This document shows, in pieces, positions 1 to 13,358 of a stretch of DNA of 64,000 nucleotides. Source of the DNA: Zopfochytrium polystomum (taxonomy: Eukaryota; Chytridiomycota; Chytridiomycetes; Chytridiales; Chytridiaceae); assembly GCA_025765615.1 (NCBI GenBank), contig JAIVFJ010000132.1, positions 87,001-151,000 of the forward strand. The letters run 5' to 3'. Numbering within the stretch: the first letter of the stretch is position 1; each line of letters begins with the position of its first letter. The position numbers and the translations under genes are program-made. The notes under the pieces were generated by a model. That model had not been told where the DNA came from. It made no database searches and saw only the letters and a program-made list of their open reading frames with translations.

Positions 1-349
1 ACCAGAAAGAAGTCGCAGAAAAAGGCCAACGGCGCAACATCTTCAATCTACAGCACTGTAGCGTTTGGGCATTAACCAAGGTCTCAGTCTATCATAAAAG
101 GTTTGGTAAGTATTTTACTAATTTGTCACCCGATATTACCGAGGCCAACCTCAAAGCAGGACAATCACACGGCGCCTCCCTCGAAAAATTTGCCTCTTTT
201 CTTTTTGCCTCTTTTTCTTTTTCGGGACGGAGATCTTCCGTTTGTCTGCGTGAACAAGTCGAGTGGGGCCAGCCATCCATCCAATCTTCGTTCACAACAG
301 CGCTCATCAATCCCAGATAACCTGGAAGTGGGCCATCCAACGACTTGTG
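1..349. other. Upstream region of the GT4 gene
   Basis: I see no convincing gene in this stretch. Short frames on both strands are not supported by any recognisable motif. It presumably holds the promoter and 5' UTR of the glycosyltransferase that starts at 350; the pyrimidine-rich run around 195-225 is the only compositional feature. Confidence 0.4.
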
Positions 350-2045
350 ATGTCCACCCCAAGAGACTCGATGGTTTTCCCAACCACAGCAGCGAATTCA
401 TCCGACGACGCAACCTCCTCTGGTCTTAGGAACAGGAAGCCAGCGCCCGCTTCTGGAGAGATGGAAGAGGTTGGCTCCTTGGTCCTTGCTGATTCTACCG
501 TCTCATTGTTTCCGTATCGACGAAGCAGCGCAAGGACGAATCTGCGGTAGATGCGTACAATGCAGACTCAAGGTGAGTCTCCATGGTTCCCACTGTTTCC
601 GCTCACTGCTCTTGCTGCAGCATAAAGAAGCGGGAGGGTCCACTGCGAATTCTGATGGCCACGGAGTACCTCCCTCCTTTTGTGTCTGGTATCGCCAACC
701 GATGCAAAAACCTGATCAAAGGTTACCGTGAGCATGGCCATATTGTCACCGTTGCCGGTCCTGCCGGCACGGAAGCAGACATTGTTGTTCCATCTGTTCC
801 CAACATCTTTTACAACCTTCAAAGGTTTGGGATCTGGTTCTCCTCAGTGATCGCTGACGTTTTCGAAGGATTTTCATTTTGCCACCTCCTACCCTGCTGT
901 TTCAGTTGCTTGACTTCTCGTCAGAGGTCCCGTATGACATAGTCCATATTGTGGCCCCCCTTTGCTTGTCTTTCCTGTTGCTTTTGCCTCTGTTCAAGCT
1001 TCGCGGGGTCAAGATTTACGTCTCGTACCACGTATATCTCGAGTACTATAAGCAGCTGTACTTCGGTGACAACATGATCCTAGGCATGTTTTTGGAGGGA
1101 ATATTCACCATATTCTACTTCATTCCGCTGGTCTGGTTTGCCCACACCGTCGGTATTCCCAGCAAAACGGCCGACTATGTCGTATTTAAGTATTCTCGAC
1201 GCATCCATTACATGAAGTCTGGACTGGATGTGAAGGTGTTCTCTCCGCTACCAGAAAACTACTGCGCGGAAGACGATTCCATGGATGCGGCGCCTCTTCC
1301 TATTCCCCAGTCGCTGCTCCCGACGCCCGGCTTCGACACCACAATTGCCCCACTGTCTCACGAACAATCATTGACCTCACCAAACTCAATCAAACAGTTC
1401 CCCGTCTTTGTCTACGTTGGTCGTCTTGCAGTAGAGAAAAATGTTGAGTTTCTCATTACATCGCTCAAGCACCCGTCACTCCAGACTGCCTCCCTCGTAA
1501 TCGTGGGAGACGGTCCAATCCGCCCAGCTTTGGAAGCTTTGGCCGCAGACACAGTCGGGGCCGGCGAAGTGTACTCATATGATGATGTATCGGCTGAACC
1601 TCGCCCGTTCGGCCTTGGGGCAGATGGTACTGTCAGTGGCAAGCGCTACCGTGTCCTGTTTGTCGGTATGGTCCGGAATGAGCGAGAAGTTTCAACTGGA
1701 TACTATGCCCGCGCTGATGTATTTGTGTCTGCTTCCGGGTCTGAGACGTTCGGGTTCACTGTTGCGGAGGCCATGGCTTGTGGAACTCCCGCTGTTGTCG
1801 TTCGCAGCGGAGCCTTTGCCACAGTGTACGGCATGATAGACGGTTGGATGTTCGAGGAGGAAAATGTGGACGACTACGCGGGTCGAATTGTTCGTGTGCT
1901 GAAAGATGGCATGCTTGCTAGGCGGGTAGCTCGCCGCGTAGCCGTTCGAGGATTCAGCGTGGACTCCGCCATTAGGGATCTCTTGAAAACATACGAGTGG
2001 TGTGTCGATGGAGAGGGCAAAGACATGAAGCGGATTGATTTGTGA
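350..2045 (+). CDS. GT4-family glycosyltransferase, SQD2-like
   Basis: Predicted exons 350-469, 529-572, 621-858 and 906-2045 join in frame to about 513 residues. The N-terminal GT-B half starts with RILMATEYLPPFVSGIANR, a typical GT4 nucleotide-sugar transferase opening. The C-terminal half has VYVGRLAVEKN, LVIVGDGP and the EX7E motif in SGSETFGFTVAEAMACG. These are family hallmarks of retaining GT4 enzymes. The nearest type I recognise is the SQD2 (sulfoquinovosyl-diacylglycerol synthase) branch, so a membrane-lipid or sugar acceptor is plausible, but the substrate is not readable from sequence. A hydrophobic stretch near residues 130-150 (LSFLLLLPLFKL) may associate with membranes. The first 55 residues are low complexity; the start at 350 is chosen because it keeps frame through two good introns. 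Confidence 0.85.
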
Positions 2046-2592
2046 GAGGCGTCTTCGAATGATTTTGTTGGCGCCATATCCTTTTCCTGTCCATACCCGC
2101 CTCTATTAAGTCTTTCTTGACGTAATTTGCCACCCCTTCGATTGGTTCCCGGTGTTTTTTCCCGTATTTGGACCAAATTTTTAGTTGTCCCCTTCAGTAT
2201 TCCAATTGTTCGTGCGCGGATAAGTGTTGTTTGTTCCCCACCTCTGTCCCACAACAACTGTCATCTCCCGTGCCTAAAATCCCTTATCCCGATGTTGTTT
2301 TCATTTACCTCTTGTCCGCTGCAGTTCCCTCCTCAAAAGTGTCATCTAACAAAGTACGGCGAGGGAAAGCAGAGGAACAATTGGTGCATCCAAATTGCAG
2401 GAATGGAGGGGAGAACCAGCATCCAAGAATCTGAACACTATAAATACAGTATTCTTATATATCAGGACCAGCAGCTGGTCGACAACCCAAAGCCCTTACA
2501 AACTCCTCCTCGGAGAATCCGAGCAGAGCTGCCGCCTCCAAGTGGATCTAGAGGGAGGTGGTAGTTAGACAGACTAATTTAACGGCATTGGG
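2046..2592. other. Convergent intergenic region
   Basis: This lies between the stop codons of the GT4 gene (+) and the TEX9-like gene (-). Short open frames occur, but none has a recognisable motif or good splice context. It should contain both 3' UTRs and poly(A) signals. Confidence 0.5.
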
Positions 2593-4488
2593 TCAGACCT
2601 TCTGCCGCTTCAACACATCAATTAGTTGGTTTTGCTTTTTAAAGACGGCCAAGAGCTCCGTTTTTTGCTTCTGCAGTCTTTTTTGGTCACTAAATAGCTT
2701 TTCGCTTGATCTTTGGAGCGTATCGATCTTGTCCTGCAGGGACTTATTTCAGTCGACGACTATGTATGGACGCATTACTTTGGCTTCTGCACTCGAACGC
2801 AGCTGCTGTGCTTTCAATTTTTCAATTTCTTTCGAGTGCTCGGTGCAGCCTGTCAGAAGTACACTTTGTGTCAGCCATCAGGATGATTTAGGGGCTTTTA
2901 CCGAGCGTCTTTTGAGCTGGTTTCGCTCTCGGCATCCCGGTACTGTTTCTTAAATCCACTCATATCCTGGAGGCGCATTTTAAGCGGTTCTAAGCGGACG
3001 CGAAGGGCAACTTTCTCGAACCTTTTTCAAAGACTTGTTCTCCGCTAAGATCTCAATGTTCCTTTTCTTGTACTCTTCGTTCAACTTCTTCACAGTCTCT
3101 AATTGGTTCTTCGTTGCCGTCAAACATAAGCCGAAAGAATCCGAACTAGTTGGAGCTTTACCTGCATACTTTTCAGGCTTTTCATCATTTTAGATTTCTC
3201 GTCGTCGAAATATTTCAATTTTTCTTCCAACGCGGCAACCGCCGCATCCTATCTGTCAAGTTAGGAGCTTATTTACCCTCTCCGCTGTAGTGAGCAGACC
3301 TTCAAACCATGATCTTTGAGCAGCTTGGCCATTTCTTCTTGAAGAACTGCCAGCTTCGCCTTCAGCAAGCGATTGGTTGCCTCTAGGAACCCGACAGCAA
3401 GAGGAAAAGTTGCAGTTTACCGTCAGAGCGCAAAAGTGGAGCGATACTGATCCTCAAAATGTGCTTACCTGATCCGATTGCGTCTGCGCCGGCGATTTCC
3501 GCGAGAGTCCCGTCCGCTGCAGACCAAGTGGGACCGAAGGCTGTGGACTCTTGTGCCCTCACCGCGCCGGAAGCCCTGCGGCGCCGCCCAGTTCCTGCAA
3601 TGACGCCAAAGCCGGCGATATCGTCGGGGACTGGGCCAACGGCCACTTTGCCTGCCCGTGCCCCTGCGTTACTTCCACCCACCGCAGGCCGACGAACGGA
3701 GACGGCAGGGCCGCCGCTTACGCTCGGCGCCCGATTTATGGACGCAGACGCCCTGCGAGGACGGGGGTGAGGTGGAATGTGCGCGAGAGACTGGCTGGAA
3801 GCGCCAGTGGGCGGAGTCGGTGATGCTCTGGCCGGTCTGCATTGGTTGATGTCGAAGGCGAAATCATAATAGGCTTTGGCGGTTAGACGAGAATTGGAAG
3901 CTTGTCAAGGACAGACCCGAGGTAGTCTTCAGCAGCTTTGCTGACTGCATCCACAGTCGTCGATCCATGTCCAGATTCGGGGGGATCATCAAGAACGGTT
4001 TTGGTGAGGGAGACGGGCCGAAGAAGGTTTTCCCTTCCTTGTTTCTACGCTGTGCGTATCAATTCATCTTCCAAACAGCACAAAGGGCTGCTCTTACGAC
4101 TATTTGTTCGGCTTTTTTGACTACCAGCGCTGCTTTACTCTGGATTTCCTTGTTCTTTTCTCTTTTGTTTTTTTTCCCCCCCCGACCGATCAGCTACTGA
4201 GCTCCAAGTGGTCTCTACAAGCTTACATGTACGCCTGCTCTCGCTGCAAAATGTCCTTGCTAATTGAAAAGCCTAGGTGCAAGCGAAGAAAGGTTTAGCT
4301 CGCATTCTGCGCAGCCGAATTGCTCGGGTTGGTGCGGGCGTAGCGTCTCACTCACCAGAGTCGTTCCACGCATCGTCGCCGTCGCTGCCATCGGCGGCCT
4401 CATTTCCGTCAGAGGCGCTCTCGAGTCGTCCGTGTGCTGCTCCTGCTGCTGAGGTAAATTCGCTGTCGTTCAGGTCGATTTGGCCCAT
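2593..4488 (-). CDS. TEX9: TEX9-like coiled-coil protein
   Basis: The minus strand encodes a multi-exon coiled-coil protein. Starting at ATG 4488-4486 there is an acidic N-terminus (MGQIDLNDSEF...) ending at a GTGAGT donor. Downstream exons read NRLLKAKLAVLQEEMAKLL, LEEKLKYFDDEKSKMMKS, RLQDMSGFKKQYRDAESE and finally ELLAVFKKQNQLIDVLKRQK before TGA at 2595-2593. The pattern LLKAKL.V.QEE near the middle and ELL..FKKQ..LIDVLKRQK at the end is the signature of testis-expressed protein 9 (TEX9), a centriolar-satellite/ciliary coiled-coil protein known mainly from ciliated eukaryotes. Compared with animal TEX9 it lacks the extra tail after LKRQK. Internal exon joins between about 3000 and 4480 are uncertain. 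Its presence supports a flagellated organism. Confidence 0.75.
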
Positions 4489-4708
4489 CTTTCGCTGCGT
4501 GTTTGTGCTGAAGCGAAATTCTGGGACAAAGCCTTTTTTTTTTCTGGTGAAAAAAAGTATTAGAACGTCATCGCCGCATGATCCGGAGGAAAAAGAAAAC
4601 AACAAGAAATATGTTGAAGCGGAAAGGAAAAAAAAGAAAAAAAAAACAAAACAAAACAAAAAAAAAAAAAGAGGAAAAGGCAAACCCCGTGCCTGCCGGA
4701 CAGAACCG
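4489..4708. promoter_or_regulatory. Divergent promoter of TEX9-like and SDH3
   Basis: A 220-bp spacer separates two divergently transcribed genes. It contains an A-rich, nearly T-free tract at about 4618-4675 on the plus strand, a likely nucleosome-excluding poly(dA:dT) element. No TATA box is obvious. Confidence 0.4.
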
Positions 4709-5770
4709 ATGATGATTGCGTCGACCCTCCCGTTCGCTCGCCGCGCCCTCTTCTCGGCCAGACCGTCCATTGCCGCGTCGTTCGGTTGCGTATCGCTCCC
4801 GTCCTATCCAATCCCGCTGCTGCCCTCCTTGCCTCCTCCCCTACATGTGCGCTTCGATCTGCCGTCTTGTCGCGATTCCGTCGCTTCGTCCGATCCGTTG
4901 ATGCACAACGCGACCCCCTCCCCCCACTTCCATTAGATCGCGACCCAAACGTGTCTCATCTCCGGCCTTTCCGACAACTCAGTCTCTTTTCCCGTACTCT
5001 CGTGCAAAATGCTGACAGCGCTGCTTTTCATCCTCAGGCATCGTCCGTCCTGCCGCCGCTTGCGCTGCATTCAAGCTTTCTCCGATCCAGCGCCTCGCGT
5101 AAGCGGTTCTTGTTTCATCCCAGGTTTCGCCGTAGATCTCGCCTCTGGGGATGTGTACCTCACAGCCTATCTTTTTTTTCCCCCCAAAAGCTTTTCAAAC
5201 ACTCCTGCGAACCAGAGTGGCCAGGGTATTCCTACCCTTGAAATCGATGCGCTCAAGCGATCCAAAGAGTTGAAGCGTCCCATCTCGCCTCATCTGAGCA
5301 TCTACCAACCCCAGCTCACATGGGTCATGTCAGGCTTGCACCGTGTCACGGCCGTTGCTGTTGGTGGCGGTGTGTACTATTGGTTCATCCTATTGAGGAC
5401 TTCATAACCCGAACCAACGGATATGTTCCTTTGCAGTGTTTTACCTGTTCGCCATGACCTACGCTATTGCCCCTTTCTCATCCGCGAGTGTTGCGGCCAG
5501 CGTCGCCGCTCTCCCTTTTGCGGTGAAGTTCCTCGGCAAGGCCGCAATTGTGTTCCCCACCGTGTATCACTCGCTTAACGGAATCAGGCATCTGGTCTGG
5601 GCTTTCTAATTGCGTCCACATTTTGCTACTTGCTAATTGAGTGGTCTCATTCACCATTGATTTAGGTTTGGGATTCGGTAACGGCTTTGACGCTCACTGG
5701 TGTCTACCAGACGGGTTACACCGTAATTGCGGCAACTGTTCTGGTCAGCACTATTCTGTGCTTGTTGTGA
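4709..5770 (+). CDS. SDH3: Succinate dehydrogenase cytochrome b subunit
   Basis: Exons 4709-4784, 5038-5098, 5191-5369, 5437-5594 and 5666-5770 join in phase. The first 60 or so residues (MMIASTLPFARRALFSAR...) form an arginine-rich mitochondrial presequence. The mature protein has RPISPHLSIYQPQLTWVMSG followed by LHRVTA, the conserved quinone-site region of SDH3/SdhC, then three membrane helices. The heme-binding histidine lies in VYHSLNGIRHLVWD. The protein anchors complex II in the inner mitochondrial membrane and passes electrons to ubiquinone. Tandem ATGs at 4709 and 4712 leave the start ambiguous by one residue. The last intron begins GTCTGG and the next exon begins GTTTGG, so intron retention would repeat Val-Trp and then hit a stop. 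Confidence 0.93.
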
Positions 5771-5913
5771 AACGACTTCCTCTTTACCTTTAGTCATCAT
5801 ATACAATAAAATGCACGAGGAACTCGTCACTGGAATTTTATTGTCGAAGTAGCGCAATCATCCTCACACATAACAAACCAATGAATCACGAAGCAGTAGT
5901 TGGAAGTTGGGTG

Positions 5914-7963
<2,050 letters not shown>

Positions 7964-8063
7964 GTCGGTGGTTCTTTTCTCTCTCTCGGCTGACCGCAAA
8001 TTTGCGGGGGACTGAGAGAGACCACTCAACACTCGCCGATTCGACAAATCCAACCCTCTTGGC

Positions 8064-9538
8064 ATGAATTCAGCAATTGCTGGCTCCCGCATCCCTGTCG
8101 TGCTGCGTCCCGCACATCTTCGGCTATACACGTCTTCTTCGTCTTCCAAACGCACCGAAAACTTCTACGAGCTTTTGGAGTTGCCGTCTCGTAATGCTGA
8201 CCAGAAAGCGATCAAGTCTCAGTTTTACAAGCTTTCAATGAAGTAATGCCAACACCTGGGTCGAACACGTGCTGATTTTATTCATCGCCCCCAAGGTACC
8301 ATCCTGATCGGAACCCGAACGACGACGCAGCTCACACCAAGTTTATCAAGCTCAATGAAGCGTACAGAACTCTCTCGAAAGAAAATACTCGACGCGAATA
8401 TGATCGATCGCTTGATAGATCTTCTGGAGCAACAACCAATCGAGGAGGATCTGGCCCACGAGGGCCTGCAATGCGTCGTACTTATGAGCCTTTGCGACCT
8501 GATGACTGGATTCTTTATCGCAAACCTGGCGCAGGCCGCTCTCGTATTTTCGATTTCGAAGAGCATGCGCGCCAACACTACAACAACGAAGACTTCGAGT
8601 CGGAGGCACGCTCATCAGCTCGGAAAAATGCGAGACAGAGATACTATGAAGAGCTTCGCGCAGATCAGAAACGTCAGCCCCGGGTTTTCTTAACAACCGT
8701 CATTCTTTCATTCGGGCTATGGCTCATCATTCACACTGGCGCGGCGCAGATGCTCTTTTTGGACGACGAGGACGTCGATACGATTGCCGAGATTACCGTC
8801 CCAGCCAGCAAAAGGAAACCAGCGCGTTCTGAAAAGCGAATTGATGTCTCGGCTGGAGGGCCTCATTCCGAGAACTTCGTGCTCGGACCAGGACTTCATA
8901 TTAGCCTTCTCACGCAATCGAGTTCCATGGAATCGGGCACAACCATTTGGCAAAGTGGCAGGCACCTTGCTTGGTTTATACACGGAATGCCACGGAAGAG
9001 TTTTGCGGGAAAGCTGTGGGTAGATCTCGGCACCGGTTGCGGGATCGTTGGCTTGGCTGCCGCGCACAGCGGAGTGCCGAACGTCTACTTGACAGACACT
9101 CCTTCTGTTATCCAGCAAGGCTACATTGCGCGTAATGTGTACAACAACCCCATAGAGGAAGGCTCTAGTAGTGTCTCCGTACTGGAGCTGGACTGGTTCA
9201 AAATCGATGCGTTGTCCGAAGACTCTGGCTTGCCCCTCTTTGGTCAAACAGTTGACACAGTTACCGGCGCCGACATCACGTATAGCCGGGACGCGATCGC
9301 TCCTCTCGTCAGCGTAATTTCAAGGCTAAACCCAAACAGGGTCCTCATTAGTTTCGAAAGACGGGACCCTCTCGTTATTGAAGATTTCATGACCAGGATG
9401 GAGTCCTCAGGATTCGTTAGAAAGAGGTTGCGATCACGTTGTCCGCCGACTGAGCAGATTGACCCCAACGTGGAGCTATGGATATTCAGGCGAAAGAAGG
9501 CGCCGAGAGGTAGTTGGACGGATATGGTAGAAATATAA
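8064..9538 (+). CDS. J-domain / methyltransferase fusion protein
   Basis: Exons 8064-8242 and 8296-9538 give about 473 residues in one frame. Residues 1-30 are Arg/Ser-rich and look like a mitochondrial presequence. Residues 33-100 are a J-domain with ENFYELLELPSRNADQKAI and, just after the intron, YHPDRNP containing the essential HPD. A hydrophobic segment follows (FLTTVILSFGLWLIIHTGAA), the plan of DNAJC4-like J-proteins. From about residue 260 the same frame becomes a seven-beta-strand methyltransferase of family 16 (METTL21/FAM86 type): WQSGRHLAWFI, motif I VDLGTGCGIVGLAAAHSG, LTD after strand 2, LELDW, and GADITYSRDAI containing the DxxY motif. METTL21A and relatives methylate Hsp70 or other chaperone lysines, so J-domain plus methyltransferase suggests self-recruited chaperone modification (inference). 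An internal ATG at 8750 could start a methyltransferase-only form. Confidence 0.8.
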
Positions 9539-9582
9539 AGTACTGTCCCTCATCGCACGGATGCATCGCTGTATTTGCCGCC

Positions 9583-10205
<623 letters not shown>

Positions 10206-10312
10206 TGCTGACTAGGTCCTGTAAATTCCAAGATTGATCAGTAAGTACTCCACGGTGGGAAGATTGGGTCGGGCTCAGTTTGCGAGATGCGGAAACCGAG
10301 AAAGGTCTTGAG

Positions 10313-10358
10313 GGTTTGGATGGGGTTGGATGGGATGGGATGGAATGGGATGGAATGG
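10313..10358. repeat. Short GGATGG/GGAATGG repeat
   Basis: The plus strand has a run of degenerate 5-6-bp units (TTGGATGG, GGGATGG, GGAATGG). It lies about 110 bp upstream of the uS12 start and 220 bp upstream of the kinesin start, so it sits in their shared promoter or 5' UTR. Confidence 0.6.
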
Positions 10359-10573
10359 TTCGCAACACGCGACGTATGATGGGATGGAGCTGGGGCTGCA
10401 TGACAAGTCAATACTCACACGAAGTTTTTGACGATCTGGCAGGGGCGTGGACTTGTCAAGGCGTTCTTGAAAGCGGACCTTGAATCTCGCAGCCACGACA
10501 GGGCCTTGCCTTGCCACTACGCTGCCCACAGGACCACCCTTGAGCTGACAGGATACTTGGCAAGCCTCTCAGA

Positions 10574-13329
10574 ATGGGAAGCGACAGGCCTGCTGAAGTT
10601 GCACCGCCGCAAACGCTCAAGCAGCGCCAAATAAAGCCACCAACAAAGCTTGCAGCACCATCGACCTCCTCCGTCCAACATGTCGAAGACCCCCCACTTC
10701 TCCGCGAGGAACCCAAAAACCCCCCCCAGTCGTTGGAAGAGGAATTTAAAGTCCACTCCACGGGCATGAAGCGGAAAGCAGCTGATGACGATGTGCCTCG
10801 AACTCGACAGAAACTGGTGAACGAAACAAGTCTGTCAAGCAGAAACGCGCGAGCCGTTCCGCCCGCTTCGACGAAAACCTCCACTACTGCCCCCCGGTTA
10901 CGATCGGCGCCTGGCGCGGCGGTTAAAAAACCATTGCCTGCCACAGCCGCGACCGTGCCGCCAATCGCGACGAAAGAAAACCTTAAAGAGCAGACCCACG
11001 ACGCGGGAAAAAAAAAGAAGCGCCCAGCTTGGGATTTGAAGGTTCCAATTTTTTTAAAAACTGCCAGTGGACTCAAAAGGTGCAAATATTAGGGCCGCCT
11101 TCAAGATCTGGAGCAGCTCAATGACGATACTCAATCCAAACTGGCGGGATCAACACAGCGAATAAGTCAGCTTACTGAGAATCTTGACGGTAGCAGAGAG
11201 ACAAGTAAGTCAATGATTTCTCGGTGTTTGGTAAGACGTTTCCAGTTGAAGAGTTGGTACGATTCAAGCAGTCCCTGCAGACAGCTGTGGCGTTGAAGGA
11301 GAGGGAAAATGTCGATATGTCAGAGCAAATTAGGCAGTACGAGGATCAACTTAAGGTATCTAAGACTTGCCGTCATGTATCTCACACCGCGTAGCACCGC
11401 GAGGCCCAGCACGAACAAGCCGTGAAGAGCTTGACTCTAGCAATGAAGGAAGCGGCTGAAGCTGCCGAATCGAAAGAGCGCGCATACATTAAAGAAGTCA
11501 ATCTTCTAAACACAGACTTGCAACTTGCAAAAGACGAAATTCGGCACCTGAAGGTAGCGAACTGACTTTAACCCGCTCTTCTGAGAAACGTTTCTAGTCT
11601 GTTATTTCATCACAATCCGCTACTCATCTTGCCGTTGAGAGTGAACTAAGAATGAGCCGGTTGAAAATAGAGACATTGGAGGCAACCGTTACTTCGAAGG
11701 CTGAGAGGATTAAGGAGCTGGAAACGGTGTTTGAAAATGCTACGAAGCGCACCCTCGAGCTGGACGAAAAACTTCGAGAAGAGGAGTCCACCCGTCGCAA
11801 ATTGCACAATACCATCCAGGTTAGATTTCTTTGTTTTGGGGGGTGAAATGTTTCTTAGTATATCGCAGGAACTGAAGGGAAATATTCGAGTGTTCTGTCG
11901 TGTCAGACCGTTGCTGGGTAAGGCTCGGCGGGAAAGTCCATGCCTGACAATTTGTCCAGAAGCAGAGAGGTCCGACTCCGAAAAGCAAACTCCTCCTCTC
12001 GTCTTCAACCCATCAGACGAAAAGACCATAACAGTCAACGTTGTCGCGGTGCGGCTTGGGTTCAGTCCTTCCGCCTACTTACAGCAATTAATAGGAAAAC
12101 GGAACAACGATTGTGAAGTCCATACCGTTCGGTTTTGACAAAGTCCGTGCAGTTTCCCAGTTGCATTGTTAACTTGAGGTTTAGGTGTTCACTCCCGATG
12201 CGCCCCAAGAGCGCGTTTTCTCCGAAATATCACAGCTCGTTCAATCAGGTATGAGAGCAAAGTCAAAGGCTTCAAAAATAATGGAAAGATTTTACAGCGT
12301 TAGATGGATACAACGTGTGCATCTTTGCTTACGGGCAAACAGGAAGTGGAAAGGTGAGTTTCACTTCGTGGAACTGCTTCATCTTACATGATTCAGACAT
12401 ACACGTATGGAATTGGCAGCGTTTTTATTTTCATACTGAAATACCCTAGGATGGAAGGTGTTCCCAGTGAACCGGAAAAGATGGGAATGATCCCGCGCGC
12501 GTTCACGCAGATTTTCGAATCGGCGGAGCAGCTGAAAAGCAAAGGGTGGACTTACAATTTCGAAGCACAATTCTTGGAAATTTACAACGAGACGATTCGA
12601 GACCTGCTTGCAGCCGGCGGAGCCGAAAAGAAACATGAAGTGAAGCATGTTGGCAATCGAACTTCCGTCACGGACGTTGTTACTGGTGAGAGGACAATTT
12701 ACCTAACATCAGGGCAAACCAATTCTCTCAGCAACCGTGAGTAGCCCGCGGGAAGTTCAAGTTTTGCTGTCGAAAGCAGCGCAGCGCCGTGCCGTCGCAG
12801 CGACTAATTGCAATGAACGATCCTCCAGAAGTCACAGGTGAGCATTTGGTCAGCACCGCTTTCGTGACCGTCACTTTCAGTGTATTCACCTTACGAATGT
12901 CGGGGCAAAACTCGTTGACCGACGAGGCTTGCGAAGGGGTTCTCAATCTAATTGACCTGGCCGGATCGGAACGTCTGTCTTCGTCTGGGTCGACGGGAGA
13001 TCGACTTAAGGAGACTCAGGCCATCAATAAGAGTCTCAGTAGTTTAGGCGACGTAATCGCCGCCCTCGCCAACAAAGAAGCTCACATTCCTTACCGAAAT
13101 TCGAAGCTTACCTTCCTCCTTCAAAACTCCCTGGGCGGAAGCAGCAAGACACTCATGTTTGTAAATATCTCGCCAGTTCCTGCAAGCGTACAGGAAACAC
13201 TTTGTTCTCTCCGTTTCGCGACTAAGGTGAGGTCATTCCCCCTGGCTGCATTGTCCCCTTTCAAACTAGTCTCCGTAGGTTAATTCCTGCCAAATTGGCA
13301 CCGCTCAAGCCCGCAAATCGTGTAAATGA
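10574..13329 (+). CDS. Kinesin-14 (C-terminal motor, KIFC1/Kar3 type)
   Basis: A minus-end-directed kinesin. The first about 150 residues are basic, Pro/Ser/Thr-rich tail with [11 protein letters not shown], a KIFC1-like junction and probable nuclear localisation signal. A coiled-coil stalk follows across several exons (about 11095-11820). The neck motif [17 protein letters not shown] places the motor at the C-terminus, diagnostic of kinesin-14. Motor motifs seen: P-loop GQTGSGKT split by an intron at about 12354, switch I NERSSRSH (about 12812-12836), switch [12 protein letters not shown], and [15 protein letters not shown]. The end is RFATKV plus a short exon with [13 protein letters not shown], as in the family, stopping at 13329. 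The stop is 29 bp from the convergent Lin1 stop. It likely acts in spindle organisation. Confidence 0.92.
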
Positions 13330-13358
13330 GGAAAAAGAACTAATATAAGCATGCGCGT

